A stretch of 64,000 bases of DNA from Candidatus Nanoarchaeia archaeon (GCA_028279765.1 JANQND010000019.1:25034-89033); one strand, 5' to 3'; counted from the stretch's first letter, positions 45,433 to 54,777 are shown. Notes: generated by a model from the sequence alone, not told the origin. Translations and numbers: made by a program.

Positions 45433-47199
45433 ATGAAACGAACGCATCATTGTTATGAATTGACTGCAAAGGATATTGAAAAGGAAGTAACTTTAATGGG
45501 CTGGGTGGATACCCGAAGGGACCATGGAGGAGTTATTTTTGTGGATCTTCGTGACCGGGAAGGTATTACCCAAATCGTGTTCAATCCTGAGTTTAATAAA
45601 GAGATCCATGCGATTGCTGAGGATCTTCGCAGAGAATATGTTATTGCTATTAGAGGTGTTGTTCGCAAGCGACTTGAGGGGATGACCAACCCTTCTTTGG
45701 TTACCGGTGAGGTTGAAGTGTTTGCTTCTCAATTAGAGATTATTACGAAAGCAGAGACTCCGCCTATTGAAATTGATGATCGAAAGGTTGCACAGGATGA
45801 TGTGCGCATGAAGTATCGGTATATTGATCTTCGAAGACCCCAGATGCAGAAGAATTTGCTTATCAGGCATAAAGCAGCACATGCTGCAAGGGAATATTTT
45901 AATTCTCATCGATTCCTAGAGATTGAAACTCCCTTGCTCGTTCGGGCAACACCTGAAGGTGCAAGAGATTATGTCGTACCCTCTCGCGTGCATCCGGGAT
46001 CATTCTATGCATTACCTCAGAGCCCGCAGTTATACAAACAGATTTTGATGATTTCAGGGATGGATCGGTATTATCAGATTGCTCGCTGCCTTCGTGATGA
46101 GGATTTGCGTGCAGATCGCCAGCCTGAGCATACCCAAATAGATTTGGAGATGAGTTTCTGTGATGAGCAGGAGATCATGGATCTTGTTGAGGGAATGTAT
46201 AAGCATATTTTCAAAACTGTTCTCAATATTGATTTGAAAGAGAAGTTTGCGGTTTTCAGCTTCAAAGAAGCAATGGATCGCTTTGGAACCGATAAACCGG
46301 ATATTCGATTTGGCCTGGAGCTTACAGAGGTTACCTCTATTGTTAGCAAATCTGATTTTGGCGTGTTCAAGGATGTTGCCAGCAATGGCGGGATTATCAA
46401 ATGTGTGAATCCGCAGAAGGATTTAGGCAGAAAAGAAATTGATAATCTTATTGCGTTTTGTCAGGAGCATGGCTCTAAAGGGATGGCCTGGATGCGGGTA
46501 ACAGAGAAGGGCTTGGAGAGTAATATTGCTAAATACTTTAATGCTGATGTTCAAAAAGAGTTACTGGATGCTACTAAGGCAAAACCTGGTTCTCTTTTGA
46601 TGTTTATTGCTGATAAGCCAAAGAAAGCAAATGATATTATCAGCAGGCTTCGTGTAGAGCTTGCTAAACGGCTTGATTTGATTCCTGCTAATTCTTATAA
46701 GTTCTGCTGGGTAGTGGATTTTCCACTCTTTGAGTTTGATGAGGATTCACAAAGCTGGACGCCGGCACACCATATGTTTTCTATGCCAAAGAAGGAGTGC
46801 CTGGAGTTCTTAGAGAAAGATCCTTCAAAGGTTATTGCGAATCTTTTTGATGTGGTGCTGAATGGTGTTGAGTTAGGTTCAGGCAGCATGCGTATTCATG
46901 ACCCTGCTATTCAGGAGCGAGTAATGAAGGTTATCGGACTTTCTAAGGAAGAGGCTCGTGAGAAATTTGGTTTCTTGCTTGATGCGTATCAATTTGGCGC
47001 TCCAATGCATGGCGGCATGGGACTTGGATTTGATCGCCTGGTTGCCATGATGCTTGGGTATCATGATATTCGTGAAGTGATTGCCTTTCCAAAGAATAAA
47101 TCCGCAGAGAGCCCGATGGATGGAAGTCCCTCGGTGATCGATAATGTGCAGATGAAGGAGCTGCATATAAAAAGCGATATTGTAAAAAAAGAGAAGTAA
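45433..47199 (+). CDS. aspS: Aspartyl-tRNA synthetase, bacterial type, predicted non-discriminating (AspRS/AsnRS activity)
   Basis: A class IIb synthetase of 588 residues. OB-fold (1-105), catalytic core with motif 2 (RYYQIARCLRDEDLRADRQPE), a GAD insertion domain (about 285-425) and motif 3 (GGMGLGFDRLVAMMLG). Archaeal AspRS is about 430 residues and has no GAD domain, so this is the bacterial form. His31 (RRDHGG) and Gly83 (RLEGMTN) match the residues described for enzymes that charge both tRNA-Asp and tRNA-Asn. The gatCAB genes 7 kb away supply the amidotransferase needed. Confidence 0.95.
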   Translation: MKRTHHCYELTAKDIEKEVTLMGWVDTRRDHGGVIFVDLRDREGITQIVFNPEFNKEIHAIAEDLRREYVIAIRGVVRKRLEGMTNPSLVTGEVEVFASQLEIITKAETPPIEIDDRKVAQDDVRMKYRYIDLRRPQMQKNLLIRHKAAHAAREYFNSHRFLEIETPLLVRATPEGARDYVVPSRVHPGSFYALPQSPQLYKQILMISGMDRYYQIARCLRDEDLRADRQPEHTQIDLEMSFCDEQEIMDLVEGMYKHIFKTVLNIDLKEKFAVFSFKEAMDRFGTDKPDIRFGLELTEVTSIVSKSDFGVFKDVASNGGIIKCVNPQKDLGRKEIDNLIAFCQEHGSKGMAWMRVTEKGLESNIAKYFNADVQKELLDATKAKPGSLLMFIADKPKKANDIISRLRVELAKRLDLIPANSYKFCWVVDFPLFEFDEDSQSWTPAHHMFSMPKKECLEFLEKDPSKVIANLFDVVLNGVELGSGSMRIHDPAIQERVMKVIGLSKEEAREKFGFLLDAYQFGAPMHGGMGLGFDRLVAMMLGYHDIREVIAFPKNKSAESPMDGSPSVIDNVQMKELHIKSDIVKKEK

Positions 47200-47261
47200 T
47201 AATTCTTTGATTCGTCTAAACATAGTAAATTATTTAAACAGTTGTTTATTTTATTGAACAT

Positions 47262-47786
47262 ATGTTCAAAGAATTAACCATTTTAGAGCCCTTTTTTGTT
47301 GATCCTTCCAGAGAGTATAATATTCGGGAGGTTGCCCGCCTACTTAGTATTTCTCCTGCTACTGCAAGCAAGAAATTGGCTCTTTTTGAAAAGGAAGGGG
47401 TTTTGAAGAGCAGGGAAGAGAGGATGCTCATTTTGTATAAAGCAAATGTTGAAGGTACAACGTATAAGGAAGTGAAGAAGTTCTTTACTCTTTGGAGTAT
47501 TCATAAGAGCGGGCTTGTTGAGGCTCTTGATGAGCATTATTACAAGCCAACGATTATTCTTTTTGGATCTTCTTCCAAAGGTGAAGATGTTCAGGAAAGC
47601 GATGTTGATCTTCTGGTTATTAGCGAGGTTACAAAGGAGTTTTCTGATCGTAAGAAATTTGAAAAGAAACTAAAGAGAGGAATTCATCTTATTACTGTCA
47701 AAAGCATAAAAGAATTGAAGAATAATCATTTAGCAAATAATGTTTTAAATGGGATTGTACTCCAGGGACATGTAGAATGGAATTAG
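47262..47786 (+). CDS. Winged-helix + minimal nucleotidyltransferase (MNT) protein, toxin-antitoxin type
   Basis: A protein of 174 residues. An N-terminal winged helix (about 1-60; YNIREVARLLSISPATASKK) is joined to a nucleotidyltransferase fold (about 93-160) with LFGSSSKGEDVQESDVDLLV: the GS motif plus DxD metal ligands. MNT proteins of this kind pair with HEPN RNases and can AMPylate them. The next gene is a HEPN-like protein overlapping by 10 bases. Fusion with a DNA-binding domain suggests operon autoregulation. Confidence 0.82.
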   Translation: MFKELTILEPFFVDPSREYNIREVARLLSISPATASKKLALFEKEGVLKSREERMLILYKANVEGTTYKEVKKFFTLWSIHKSGLVEALDEHYYKPTIILFGSSSKGEDVQESDVDLLVISEVTKEFSDRKKFEKKLKRGIHLITVKSIKELKNNHLANNVLNGIVLQGHVEWN

Positions 47787-48187
47787 AAGAATGCAAGAAG
47801 AGAGGAATGATACGCAGTGTTAGTGTAGATGCGCCTCTGATTCAATCTCTCAAAGAGATGGCAGCTATTAAGGAGAAGGCAGTAAAGGATGCCTCCATTA
47901 CTGAAGAGACGATTTCTGCTTATGTCTCGCTTGCCTATGATGCTCTTCGAGAAATTCTCGAGGCTATTTGTTTGAGCAAAGGAAAAAAGATTCTCAATCA
48001 TGTTTGCTTGGGAGCATTTCTGCAAAAGGAACTGGGTTCATTTGAGTATGATGATTTTGACCGATTACGATATGTGAGGAATAGCATAAATTATTATGGA
48101 AAACAGGTTGGTTATGAAGAAGGGTCTTCCTTTATCGAGAAAATATTCGCTATGAAGAGAACATTGGAACAGAGGTATTTGAAATGA
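47777..48187 (+). CDS. HEPN-domain protein, partner of the MNT gene
   Basis: An all-helical protein of 136 residues. The order of helices and the motif RYVRNSINYYGKQV fits a HEPN domain with a modified Rx4-6H site: in this copy the expected His is replaced by Tyr, so RNase activity may be lost or altered. Such HEPN/MNT pairs act as toxin-antitoxin systems in archaea. It overlaps both neighbours (by 10 and 4 bases), sitting in an operon with the ITP pyrophosphatase. Confidence 0.7.
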   Translation: MELEECKKRGMIRSVSVDAPLIQSLKEMAAIKEKAVKDASITEETISAYVSLAYDALREILEAICLSKGKKILNHVCLGAFLQKELGSFEYDDFDRLRYVRNSINYYGKQVGYEEGSSFIEKIFAMKRTLEQRYLK

Positions 48188-48732
48188 AAATCTATTTTGC
48201 AACCCATAATCCCGGCAAAGTTCGCGAGTTCAAGGAGATTTTAAACGGTATTGCTGAAGTGGAGCCGATTGATGTGGAGTATACAGAGATTCAGTCTGAC
48301 GACCCACAGCAGGTTGCTCGGGTTTCTGCAAAGGAGCTTGCCGAGCAGTATCAGAAACCCATTGTCGTTGAGGATTCTGGATTATTTATTGATGCTTTGA
48401 ATGGTTTTCCGGGCGTGTATTCTGCGCCGATTCATAAGCAAATTGGACTTTCAGGGATTTTGAAACTGATGGAAGGTATTTCTGATCGCACGTGTTCCTA
48501 TCGCTCGGCTGTGGGGTATTGCTCGCCTGGTTCAGATGCTGTTACTTTCTTAGGGATAGAGAGAGGAACTCTTGCTACTCAGGAGAGTGGTTCACATGGA
48601 TTTGGACATGACCCTCTTTTTATTCCTGAAGGGAGTTCTCAGACTTATGCACAGATGGAAGACGTTTCGAAAGTGAAACAGTTTCGGCGGCGTGCGGTTG
48701 AGCAGTTGGTTGAGTGGCTGAAAAGTAAGTAA
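48184..48732 (+). CDS. XTP/dITP pyrophosphatase (HAM1/RdgB)
   Basis: A house-cleaning enzyme of 182 residues that removes ITP, dITP and XTP from the nucleotide pool. Motifs: IYFATHNPGKVREFK at the start, VEDSGLFIDALNGFPGVYSA (metal-binding Asp), and GSHGFGHDPLFIPEG. Overlaps the HEPN gene by 4 bases. Confidence 0.93.
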   Translation: MKIYFATHNPGKVREFKEILNGIAEVEPIDVEYTEIQSDDPQQVARVSAKELAEQYQKPIVVEDSGLFIDALNGFPGVYSAPIHKQIGLSGILKLMEGISDRTCSYRSAVGYCSPGSDAVTFLGIERGTLATQESGSHGFGHDPLFIPEGSSQTYAQMEDVSKVKQFRRRAVEQLVEWLKSK

Positions 48733-48796
48733 TTTTATCTATTGACAAGTAGTAAAAACAGTAAATCTTTTAAAGAGTACTACATCCACTGGTAGA

Positions 48797-50104
48797 ATGA
48801 CATTAGATAGTGATTTAATTCTTATGGCGGGTCCTTGCTCTGTAGAGAGTGAAGAGCAAATAATGAAAATTGCTGAGGCTGTCGCAGAAACCGGAACACA
48901 GTATTTGCGTGGAGGAGCCTACAAACCAAGAACCAAAGGAGGTGATTGGGAAGGCCATGGTATAGAAGCACTCAAATGGATGCGACAGGCAGCTGATAAA
49001 TATGGTATGAAAGTAGTTACTGAGATTCTTGGCCCTGATTCACTCGAACGTAGCCTAGGAGAAATGATCAAGATTTATCAAGATAATGGGGTTGATCTTT
49101 TTCAAGTTGGAGCAAGGAACGCTCAGAATCAGGACCTTCTTAATGGACTTGGAGAGGCAGGTGTTCCTGTTCTGCTAAAAAATGGGATGAACACAACTAT
49201 TTCAGAGTGGTTAGGGTCTGCTACAAGAGTAAATCAGGATGGATTGATGTTATGTCCTCGTGGAAAAAACAATGACACAGACGCCGGAAGAAATGCTATG
49301 GATATGAACCTTTTAGGTCATGTTATAGATAACACAAAGTATACGGTGATTTTTGATCCGAGTCATATATCAGGAAAAAGAGAGAATATCTTTTCTATTA
49401 CTCAGGGAGCAGTCGCAATGGGAGCTGATGGACTTATTGTGGAAGTGCATCATGACCCCATTATGTCAAAAACAGATTCAAGACAGGCGTTAACACCTAA
49501 AATGTATCAAACTCTTGTTGAAGGAGCGACAATATCTCGAAAAGCTTATGTGGAGCAACAAAAAATAAGAGAACAATACTCTAGGTTAAAAACTCCTTCC
49601 TATATTGATATTTATGTAGATCTAAGCGCTGGTGAATCTGTGAAAAATTTATTGAAGGACATCAAATTTTCAGAATATGAACGACCAGGTGAGAAAGTAT
49701 TTACGGCCCGTATCTCATCAGGAAATTTAGATAAGCTTCAAAGGAGTAGCATATCAACTGGAAAAATTGTAAAATACAAGCCTGAAGTGGGAGATGCATC
49801 AGCTGAAGGAATACACTTTACTGTTGCAGGTCATGATGATATGCGAGTTAAGTTTAGTCCTTTTGGAAGGGAAGCTTTGAAGTATCGTGGAAGAGAAGGT
49901 GACAAGTCTTTTAAAGGGCCAACAATAGAGTTTGTTCATGGATATGCTGGTCAACCTGTACATGACGGTTTTTTGACTATACGTATGATGAGAAGTAACA
50001 AATATGACATTATACCAAGTTTAGAATCAACACAAGAAAGAGCCGTAGCTTCAGATTTAATCAAAGGTCCAGTAGTCCTTTACCGACCTGTGGTAGAGAA
50101 ATAG
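48797..50104 (+). CDS. DAHP synthase (type I-beta-like) fused to an unknown C-terminal domain
   Basis: A protein of 435 residues. Residues 1-265 form an aldolase barrel matching AroF type DAHP synthase: LMAGPCSVESEEQ, LRGGAYKPRT, FQVGARNAQN, VLLKNGMNTTISEW, IFDPSHISGKRE and GLIVEVHHDP. The type makes DAHP from PEP and erythrose 4-phosphate, the first shikimate step; some relatives use other sugars. Residues 275-435 are beta-rich (PSYIDIYVDLSAGESV, VKFSPFGREALKYRGREG) and not recognised. The gene is richer in A/T-ending codons than its neighbours. Near a PheA-TyrA fusion. Confidence 0.85.
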   Translation: MTLDSDLILMAGPCSVESEEQIMKIAEAVAETGTQYLRGGAYKPRTKGGDWEGHGIEALKWMRQAADKYGMKVVTEILGPDSLERSLGEMIKIYQDNGVDLFQVGARNAQNQDLLNGLGEAGVPVLLKNGMNTTISEWLGSATRVNQDGLMLCPRGKNNDTDAGRNAMDMNLLGHVIDNTKYTVIFDPSHISGKRENIFSITQGAVAMGADGLIVEVHHDPIMSKTDSRQALTPKMYQTLVEGATISRKAYVEQQKIREQYSRLKTPSYIDIYVDLSAGESVKNLLKDIKFSEYERPGEKVFTARISSGNLDKLQRSSISTGKIVKYKPEVGDASAEGIHFTVAGHDDMRVKFSPFGREALKYRGREGDKSFKGPTIEFVHGYAGQPVHDGFLTIRMMRSNKYDIIPSLESTQERAVASDLIKGPVVLYRPVVEK

Positions 50105-50157
50105 AGATAAACAATTAGGCTAGTTTTAAATAGATAAGCGGATATATCACTTAAAAA

Positions 50158-51168
50158 ATGGACATTATTAATGAAAAGGATATTGGAAGCATTCTGGAAG
50201 AGTCCAATACGGCAATTATTCATGAGATTATTGAACCGATAGAAAAAGCGCTTTCTCATTTTCAGCACAATATTTCTACACTTTCTTACCTTCCAGATGT
50301 TCCGCGCATTGCTTTTCGTATTGAAACCATTCAAAAAATCTTGGATGCGTTTATGGAGCAGCAGCCTGGCCAGACACCCCCTCAAATTCTCGCTAAAGCA
50401 GGTGAGAAAGTGGGGTCCAGTTTTGCAGATGATCTTTTTGCTCTTCTTATCAAAGTGAAGAAACTTCCTCGAGATTCCACAGTCCTTATTAAATTGGCAA
50501 ATGAGTTTGATACGATAGCTGGCTGGGGCAAGTTTAGCTGTGAACTAAAGAAAGACCAGGTGAAGATCACTATTGAGGATTGTTTTATAACCCAATCTAA
50601 GGATCAACCAAAAGTAAAATATGCTGATTTCATTCGTGGGTATATTAAGGGGTTCTTGTGGAGTGCTCTGAAGGAACATCACCGCTTATTCAGCCGTTCT
50701 GTAGTTGCATTGCCAAATAAGCCAGTGACGGTGTATAAAGATGAGATTGGCTGCGATTCCCATTCCTGTACCTTTAAGGCAAAAATTCGTGAAGAGGAAC
50801 TGATTGAAGCATATGATGATTTCTATAATTGCAAGTTTACTTTGCGTGAGGGGAACATCAAAGAAGCCATGGTTTTTTTGCGCTCATCCATTGAGAAGGC
50901 ATTTAAGAAAAAAATCGGCATTGATGTTGATGCACAAACTAGTGTCTTAAAAATAGTTAAGGTGTTCAAGGAATCTATTAAGCAGATTCATTATCGCATT
51001 ATTACGGATATGTATGGTTCCAGTTCTGCTGAGCTTCATGGCTCGCGTGCTTCTTCTGCATCAGAGGTACAGAATCTTTTAGAGCGCTGGGGAGAAGAGC
51101 TGAAGAAGTTAGAATTGCTTTATATTAAAGATGAAGAGAAGGATAAGATGAAGGAGAGTTTGGGGTAG
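50158..51168 (+). CDS. Hypothetical two-domain protein (possible V4R-like and HEPN-like parts)
   Basis: A cytoplasmic protein of 336 residues. Middle part (about 70-175; GKFSCELKKDQVKITIEDCF, KYADFIRGYIKGFLW) has the strand/helix order seen in V4R sensor domains. The C-terminus (about 220-330; LREGNIKEAMVFLRSSIEKA, HGSRASSASEVQNLLERWGE) is a helical bundle like HEPN-type domains. These are resemblances only. It sits between DAHP synthase and the convergent PheA-TyrA gene. Confidence 0.5.
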   Translation: MDIINEKDIGSILEESNTAIIHEIIEPIEKALSHFQHNISTLSYLPDVPRIAFRIETIQKILDAFMEQQPGQTPPQILAKAGEKVGSSFADDLFALLIKVKKLPRDSTVLIKLANEFDTIAGWGKFSCELKKDQVKITIEDCFITQSKDQPKVKYADFIRGYIKGFLWSALKEHHRLFSRSVVALPNKPVTVYKDEIGCDSHSCTFKAKIREEELIEAYDDFYNCKFTLREGNIKEAMVFLRSSIEKAFKKKIGIDVDAQTSVLKIVKVFKESIKQIHYRIITDMYGSSSAELHGSRASSASEVQNLLERWGEELKKLELLYIKDEEKDKMKESLG

Positions 51169-51173
51169 GCATA

Positions 51174-53141
51174 TTATTGTTTCTCTTTATCTGCAAGTTT
51201 TTGTAAGGCAGAATGATATCGGTTTCCCGTATTTGTTTGGGCCCCTATAACGTTTGTATCCCTTGCTACTTCAAAGAGATCTTGTAAGTATTGCTGCCTA
51301 TTTGGAAAATTTATAAGGGATTGAACATGAGCATCTAGATTATGATTAAGAAGTAGGGACATCATACCTTGCATTACAGCTACTGAGTCAGGCGAACCAA
51401 ATTTACAAAGTTCGGAGAGAGTGGAGTCATCGGGGAGAGCTCCTGCAGCTATCCTCGTCATGATTGTTGGCAGATTTTTTGCATAGCCTGTTTTTATATC
51501 ATGATCCTTAGGAGTTGTTTCAGTAACAGCCATTCCAGTGCCGTAAAATATCTCCATAAATTCTCTTGCTTTATTGTGTTGATCTACATCGGGTTCATAC
51601 GTAAATATAATGTTTTTGCCAGATAAATCAGACTCAGATGACTTCACGAGGAGATTCATACCCAAATACTCAACAGCGCCACAATGAATATCTGTTAATT
51701 TAGTGGCTAATTCTTCATTGCTATTTTTTTCTTCGTGCTCCGTTATTATATTATTTTTATAAGTTCTAACAAAGTTTTTTAGCGGTGATTTTGTATCTAT
51801 TGATTGTTCTTGATGATTAACTTCATCAAGGATTTCAGTGTAAACTTGATCACGAATCCATGCCCTATATATTTCCTCTTTGCCATCTTGGATTTTCCCT
51901 GACATTACAACTAGCCGCTCATTGTGAATATATGGAGCAATTGCCCGAACAATTTTTTCCTCCTCCTTGAGTTCTAATTGATATGGTTGAATAATGATAG
52001 CATTCGATTTCTTTGCACACGCTCTATAGGATTGAAGAACTTCTTGTGTCAATCCTCTGTTTTTATTAGATCCCTCAAGTTCATCTAAATAAGAAGTGAC
52101 TGTATATCCTGAGCTTTCAAAGATTTGCCTAAGTACGTCCACTCTATTTTTGTTTCCTCCTATGAGGCCTACATTAATGATTTTCTTGGGGAAGAAGTCC
52201 TCATACCTATAGCTGCCTAAATTCTCCACTTTGACCCTCCCAGCAAAAGGAAGATCATTTTCCAATGATTCAATGACTGTAACCAAATTCTGGTCTTTTT
52301 CAGGATGCCCTCCTAAATGATAGAAGTGCTTATCTAAACCCGTACCAATTTGCCTTTTAAATTGCTCTAAAACTTCCACTGAATTTTTTCTAAACAAATT
52401 TAATGCATTTAACATATAGTTTGGATTACGATGGGTTTGAATTACTGCAATAGTAGTTCTATTTTTTTTTCGTTTTCCTGTGGGAGAAGCAGTTTTTCCT
52501 TTTTGTATGAGAAGAAATTCTGTCTTATTTGGCTTTACATCCCCCACATATTCTTGCCAAATAGGAATATCTACAGCATTAAAAGCGTTGGGACTTGCTA
52601 AAGCTGCGGCATTTTTGAACTCTCCATTCCGTATCCTTACGGGTCCATCCGCGGTACTTTTTACTTCGATAAGATCAGCACCAGGGTAGTTATTCGCTAG
52701 ATACTCTGCACATTGTTCAAATCCTTTACTGTAGGATACAATTCTTTCAACATTTTCAGGATCACCTAATCCCCCTATAGCCATATTTATATTGAACATC
52801 AAGGAATTAACAATGTTGATTTGATAGTTCTGACGGTATTTAAGGAGTGACTCAAGAGTCACTATTACCTCCCCTCCTTTTATGTTTTGGAAGGGAACTA
52901 TTCCAGTCTCTGCTCTTTCTTCTGCAACCGCGTTGAACACTTCGATAATGCTTTGTTGAGGTATTAGTTCAGAATCAGGATTGTACTCGAGCGCTGCATC
53001 GTAAGAGAATGAAAATTTGGGTCCCAGAAAAGCAACAGTTTCTTTAGGTTTCTCTCTTTTCTTCTTTCTGTTTTCTAGGTAATATTTTTTGAAAGTAGGA
53101 TCTTCAAGTTTTTCTGCTAATGTTTTCTTCTTCCTTGCCAT
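51174..53141 (-). CDS. Fused prephenate dehydratase-like/ACT/prephenate dehydrogenase-like protein
   Basis: About 655 residues from ATG 53141 (a GTG at 53150 is possible). Domains: a charged start (1-35), prephenate dehydratase-like (about 36-220; VAFLGPKFSFSYDAAL, ETGIVPFQNIKGGEV), ACT-like (about 228-310; FYHLGGHPEKDQNLV) and a TyrA-like Rossmann part (about 325-600; VGLIGGNKNR, TTPKDHDIKTGYAKNLP). The dehydratase Thr-Arg-Phe motif reads KTEFLLI (Arg missing), and the TyrA His motif is altered. No chorismate mutase domain. Either a very divergent Phe/Tyr enzyme or one with a new substrate. An Lrp gene lies directly upstream. Confidence 0.75.
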   Translation of the reverse strand: MARKKKTLAEKLEDPTFKKYYLENRKKKREKPKETVAFLGPKFSFSYDAALEYNPDSELIPQQSIIEVFNAVAEERAETGIVPFQNIKGGEVIVTLESLLKYRQNYQINIVNSLMFNINMAIGGLGDPENVERIVSYSKGFEQCAEYLANNYPGADLIEVKSTADGPVRIRNGEFKNAAALASPNAFNAVDIPIWQEYVGDVKPNKTEFLLIQKGKTASPTGKRKKNRTTIAVIQTHRNPNYMLNALNLFRKNSVEVLEQFKRQIGTGLDKHFYHLGGHPEKDQNLVTVIESLENDLPFAGRVKVENLGSYRYEDFFPKKIINVGLIGGNKNRVDVLRQIFESSGYTVTSYLDELEGSNKNRGLTQEVLQSYRACAKKSNAIIIQPYQLELKEEEKIVRAIAPYIHNERLVVMSGKIQDGKEEIYRAWIRDQVYTEILDEVNHQEQSIDTKSPLKNFVRTYKNNIITEHEEKNSNEELATKLTDIHCGAVEYLGMNLLVKSSESDLSGKNIIFTYEPDVDQHNKAREFMEIFYGTGMAVTETTPKDHDIKTGYAKNLPTIMTRIAAGALPDDSTLSELCKFGSPDSVAVMQGMMSLLLNHNLDAHVQSLINFPNRQQYLQDLFEVARDTNVIGAQTNTGNRYHSALQKLADKEKQ

Positions 53142-53237
53142 TTTAAGCACAATATTTAGACTAAATGTTCCCTCTTAATTTATAAATCTTTCTATATTTT
53201 TACTACTGTTCAATGAATATAAAATGAGAATAAGGAA

Positions 53238-53690
53238 TTATAACTCTTTCAAAATTATGCTGGTTTGTGTTTTGTCTATGCCTTCAATGTTTCTTAATTT
53301 GTCTGTGACAATAGTGTTCAGCTCAGTTATGTCTTTGGCGAGAACCTTTACCAGTATATCTGAGCCTCCGGTCATGATATAGGTTTCATATACTGCATCA
53401 AGCATCTGGATCTGTTTTGCTATTTCTACTTGGCTTACCTTTTTATTTCCGATATTATAGTTTATGGTTATTCCAATGTATGCAGGAATAGGCCTTCCCA
53501 GAAGATTATGATCGAGGTTCAACGTATAATTAATGATAACTCCCATCTTGATGAGTTTCTTAATTCTGTTATGGACAGTAGTGATAGGAATGTTCAGTTT
53601 TTTGCTGAGTTTGCTGGTGGTCTGCCTACTGTCTTTGATGAGTTCGGCAATGATTCTTCTATCCTTATTGTCTACTTTTGGCATATCCAT
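53238..53690 (-). CDS. Lrp/AsnC-family transcription regulator
   Basis: A protein of 150 residues. The helix-turn-helix (RQTTSKLSKKLNIPITTVHNRI, read in two parts RQTTSKLSKKLNIP and TTVHNRIKKL) precedes the RAM ligand/oligomer domain (ETYIMTGGSDILVKVLAKD, where GGSD is typical). Lrp proteins sense amino acids and often regulate adjacent amino-acid genes; here that would be the PheA-TyrA-like gene downstream or the divergent gene at 53848. Ligand unknown. Confidence 0.9.
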   Translation of the reverse strand: MDMPKVDNKDRRIIAELIKDSRQTTSKLSKKLNIPITTVHNRIKKLIKMGVIINYTLNLDHNLLGRPIPAYIGITINYNIGNKKVSQVEIAKQIQMLDAVYETYIMTGGSDILVKVLAKDITELNTIVTDKLRNIEGIDKTQTSIILKEL

Positions 53691-53847
53691 AGAGGAAGAG
53701 AGTTAGTATATAATTTTTTCTATTTTACTCTAAAAAAATAAAATATTTTTCCATATTTTGAGGAAAAAGAAGAATTTTTCGAATATTTTTTCACTATTTT
53801 TGGGATAAATTAATATATCTTGAAATGACTCTTGACAAGGGGTAAAA

Positions 53848-54372
53848 ATGAACATAGACGATACAACAAAAGAGATTGTTCAGCAGATAATGGGCTCAAA
53901 GAGAGTAGAAGACTACTATGGACTTTTGGTTAGCGATATACGGAATTTATTGTCTTTACGCCTGATCAAGTCACAAGAGAGGATGATCACGGCTTTGGCA
54001 ATGGAGGGTGGGGCAAAATTATGTTATGAGACAGATGAAACTCTCTCCAAGTTAAATTATACCTATCTAACAGAACTACCCTTAACAAAATCAGAGAAAT
54101 TTCAGGTGCATTACACTAAACAAGGAAATAATCTGTTCTTACTATCTTGGAATATGAACTTTCAGCAATCTATAGAAAATAACCTAAGTCATGGCAATCC
54201 CCCTCGTGAAGAATTCTATCTCTGCGGATTAGCAAATGAAATAGATCAAGAAATAAAGAGAATTTCTTCGGTTAGTGTAGTTAGGGATTCTACCACACAT
54301 AGTTCATCTATCAGACAATATAACCGCGAATTTTCCTATTTTTTTAAAGTAACTAATAATGATATTCAGTAG
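53848..54372 (+). CDS. Hypothetical protein, divergent from the Lrp gene
   Basis: A soluble protein of 174 residues of unknown family, with helical start (TKEIVQQIMGSKRVEDYYGL), a middle of strands and a Ser/Thr-rich part (VVRDSTTHSSSIRQY). No membrane segment, no Cys cluster and no catalytic motif. Codon use is A/T-rich like the DAHP synthase and PheA-TyrA genes. A TATA-like TTAATATATC lies about 35 bases upstream. It shares a 157-base AT-rich promoter region with the Lrp gene, so it may be an Lrp target. Confidence 0.5.
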   Translation: MNIDDTTKEIVQQIMGSKRVEDYYGLLVSDIRNLLSLRLIKSQERMITALAMEGGAKLCYETDETLSKLNYTYLTELPLTKSEKFQVHYTKQGNNLFLLSWNMNFQQSIENNLSHGNPPREEFYLCGLANEIDQEIKRISSVSVVRDSTTHSSSIRQYNREFSYFFKVTNNDIQ

Positions 54373-54489
54373 TGAATAACATCTAAAAGATCGTTATTCA
54401 TGGCACAAAAAAAGGAATCAAGTATACTCAAGAACTGAGGACTTAGACAAATAAAAACCTTAATAAATTCACTCTTATTCTGTCAAGAT

Positions 54490-54777
54490 ATGCAAATTAC
54501 CCCAGAGATTGTGAAAAAAGTAGCGTCTGTTGCGCGGCTGAAACTAACAGAGAAGGAAGTTAAGGAGTTCACACCACAACTTTCTGAAATCCTGGATGCT
54601 TTCTCCAAGATTGATGAAGTGGATACTAAGAGTACGAAGATGAGTATTCAGCCTGTTGAGCTGAGAAATGCTCTGCGAGAGGATATTCCCGGAGAGTGCC
54701 TTTCTGTAGAAGATGCGCTCAAGAATACGGAGCACAAGAAAGATCATTATTTCAAAGGACCAAAGGTGATAGAATGA
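54490..54777 (+). CDS. gatC: Asp/Glu-tRNA amidotransferase subunit C
   Basis: A protein of 95 residues that belts GatA to GatB. Family pattern: VKKVASVARLKLTEKEVKEF, LSEILDAFSKIDEVDT and LREDIPGECLSVEDAL followed by a FKGPKVIE end. First gene of gatC-cyclophilin-gatA-gatB, each overlapping by 4 bases. With the AspRS at 45433 it would form Asn-tRNA. Confidence 0.93.
   Translation: MQITPEIVKKVASVARLKLTEKEVKEFTPQLSEILDAFSKIDEVDTKSTKMSIQPVELRNALREDIPGECLSVEDALKNTEHKKDHYFKGPKVIE

Noticed and set aside
53691..53847. Lrp binding sites in the divergent promoter region
   Set aside because: The region is AT-rich with loose inverted stretches such as GAATTTTTCGAATATT, but no clear repeated box can be told apart from the composition.
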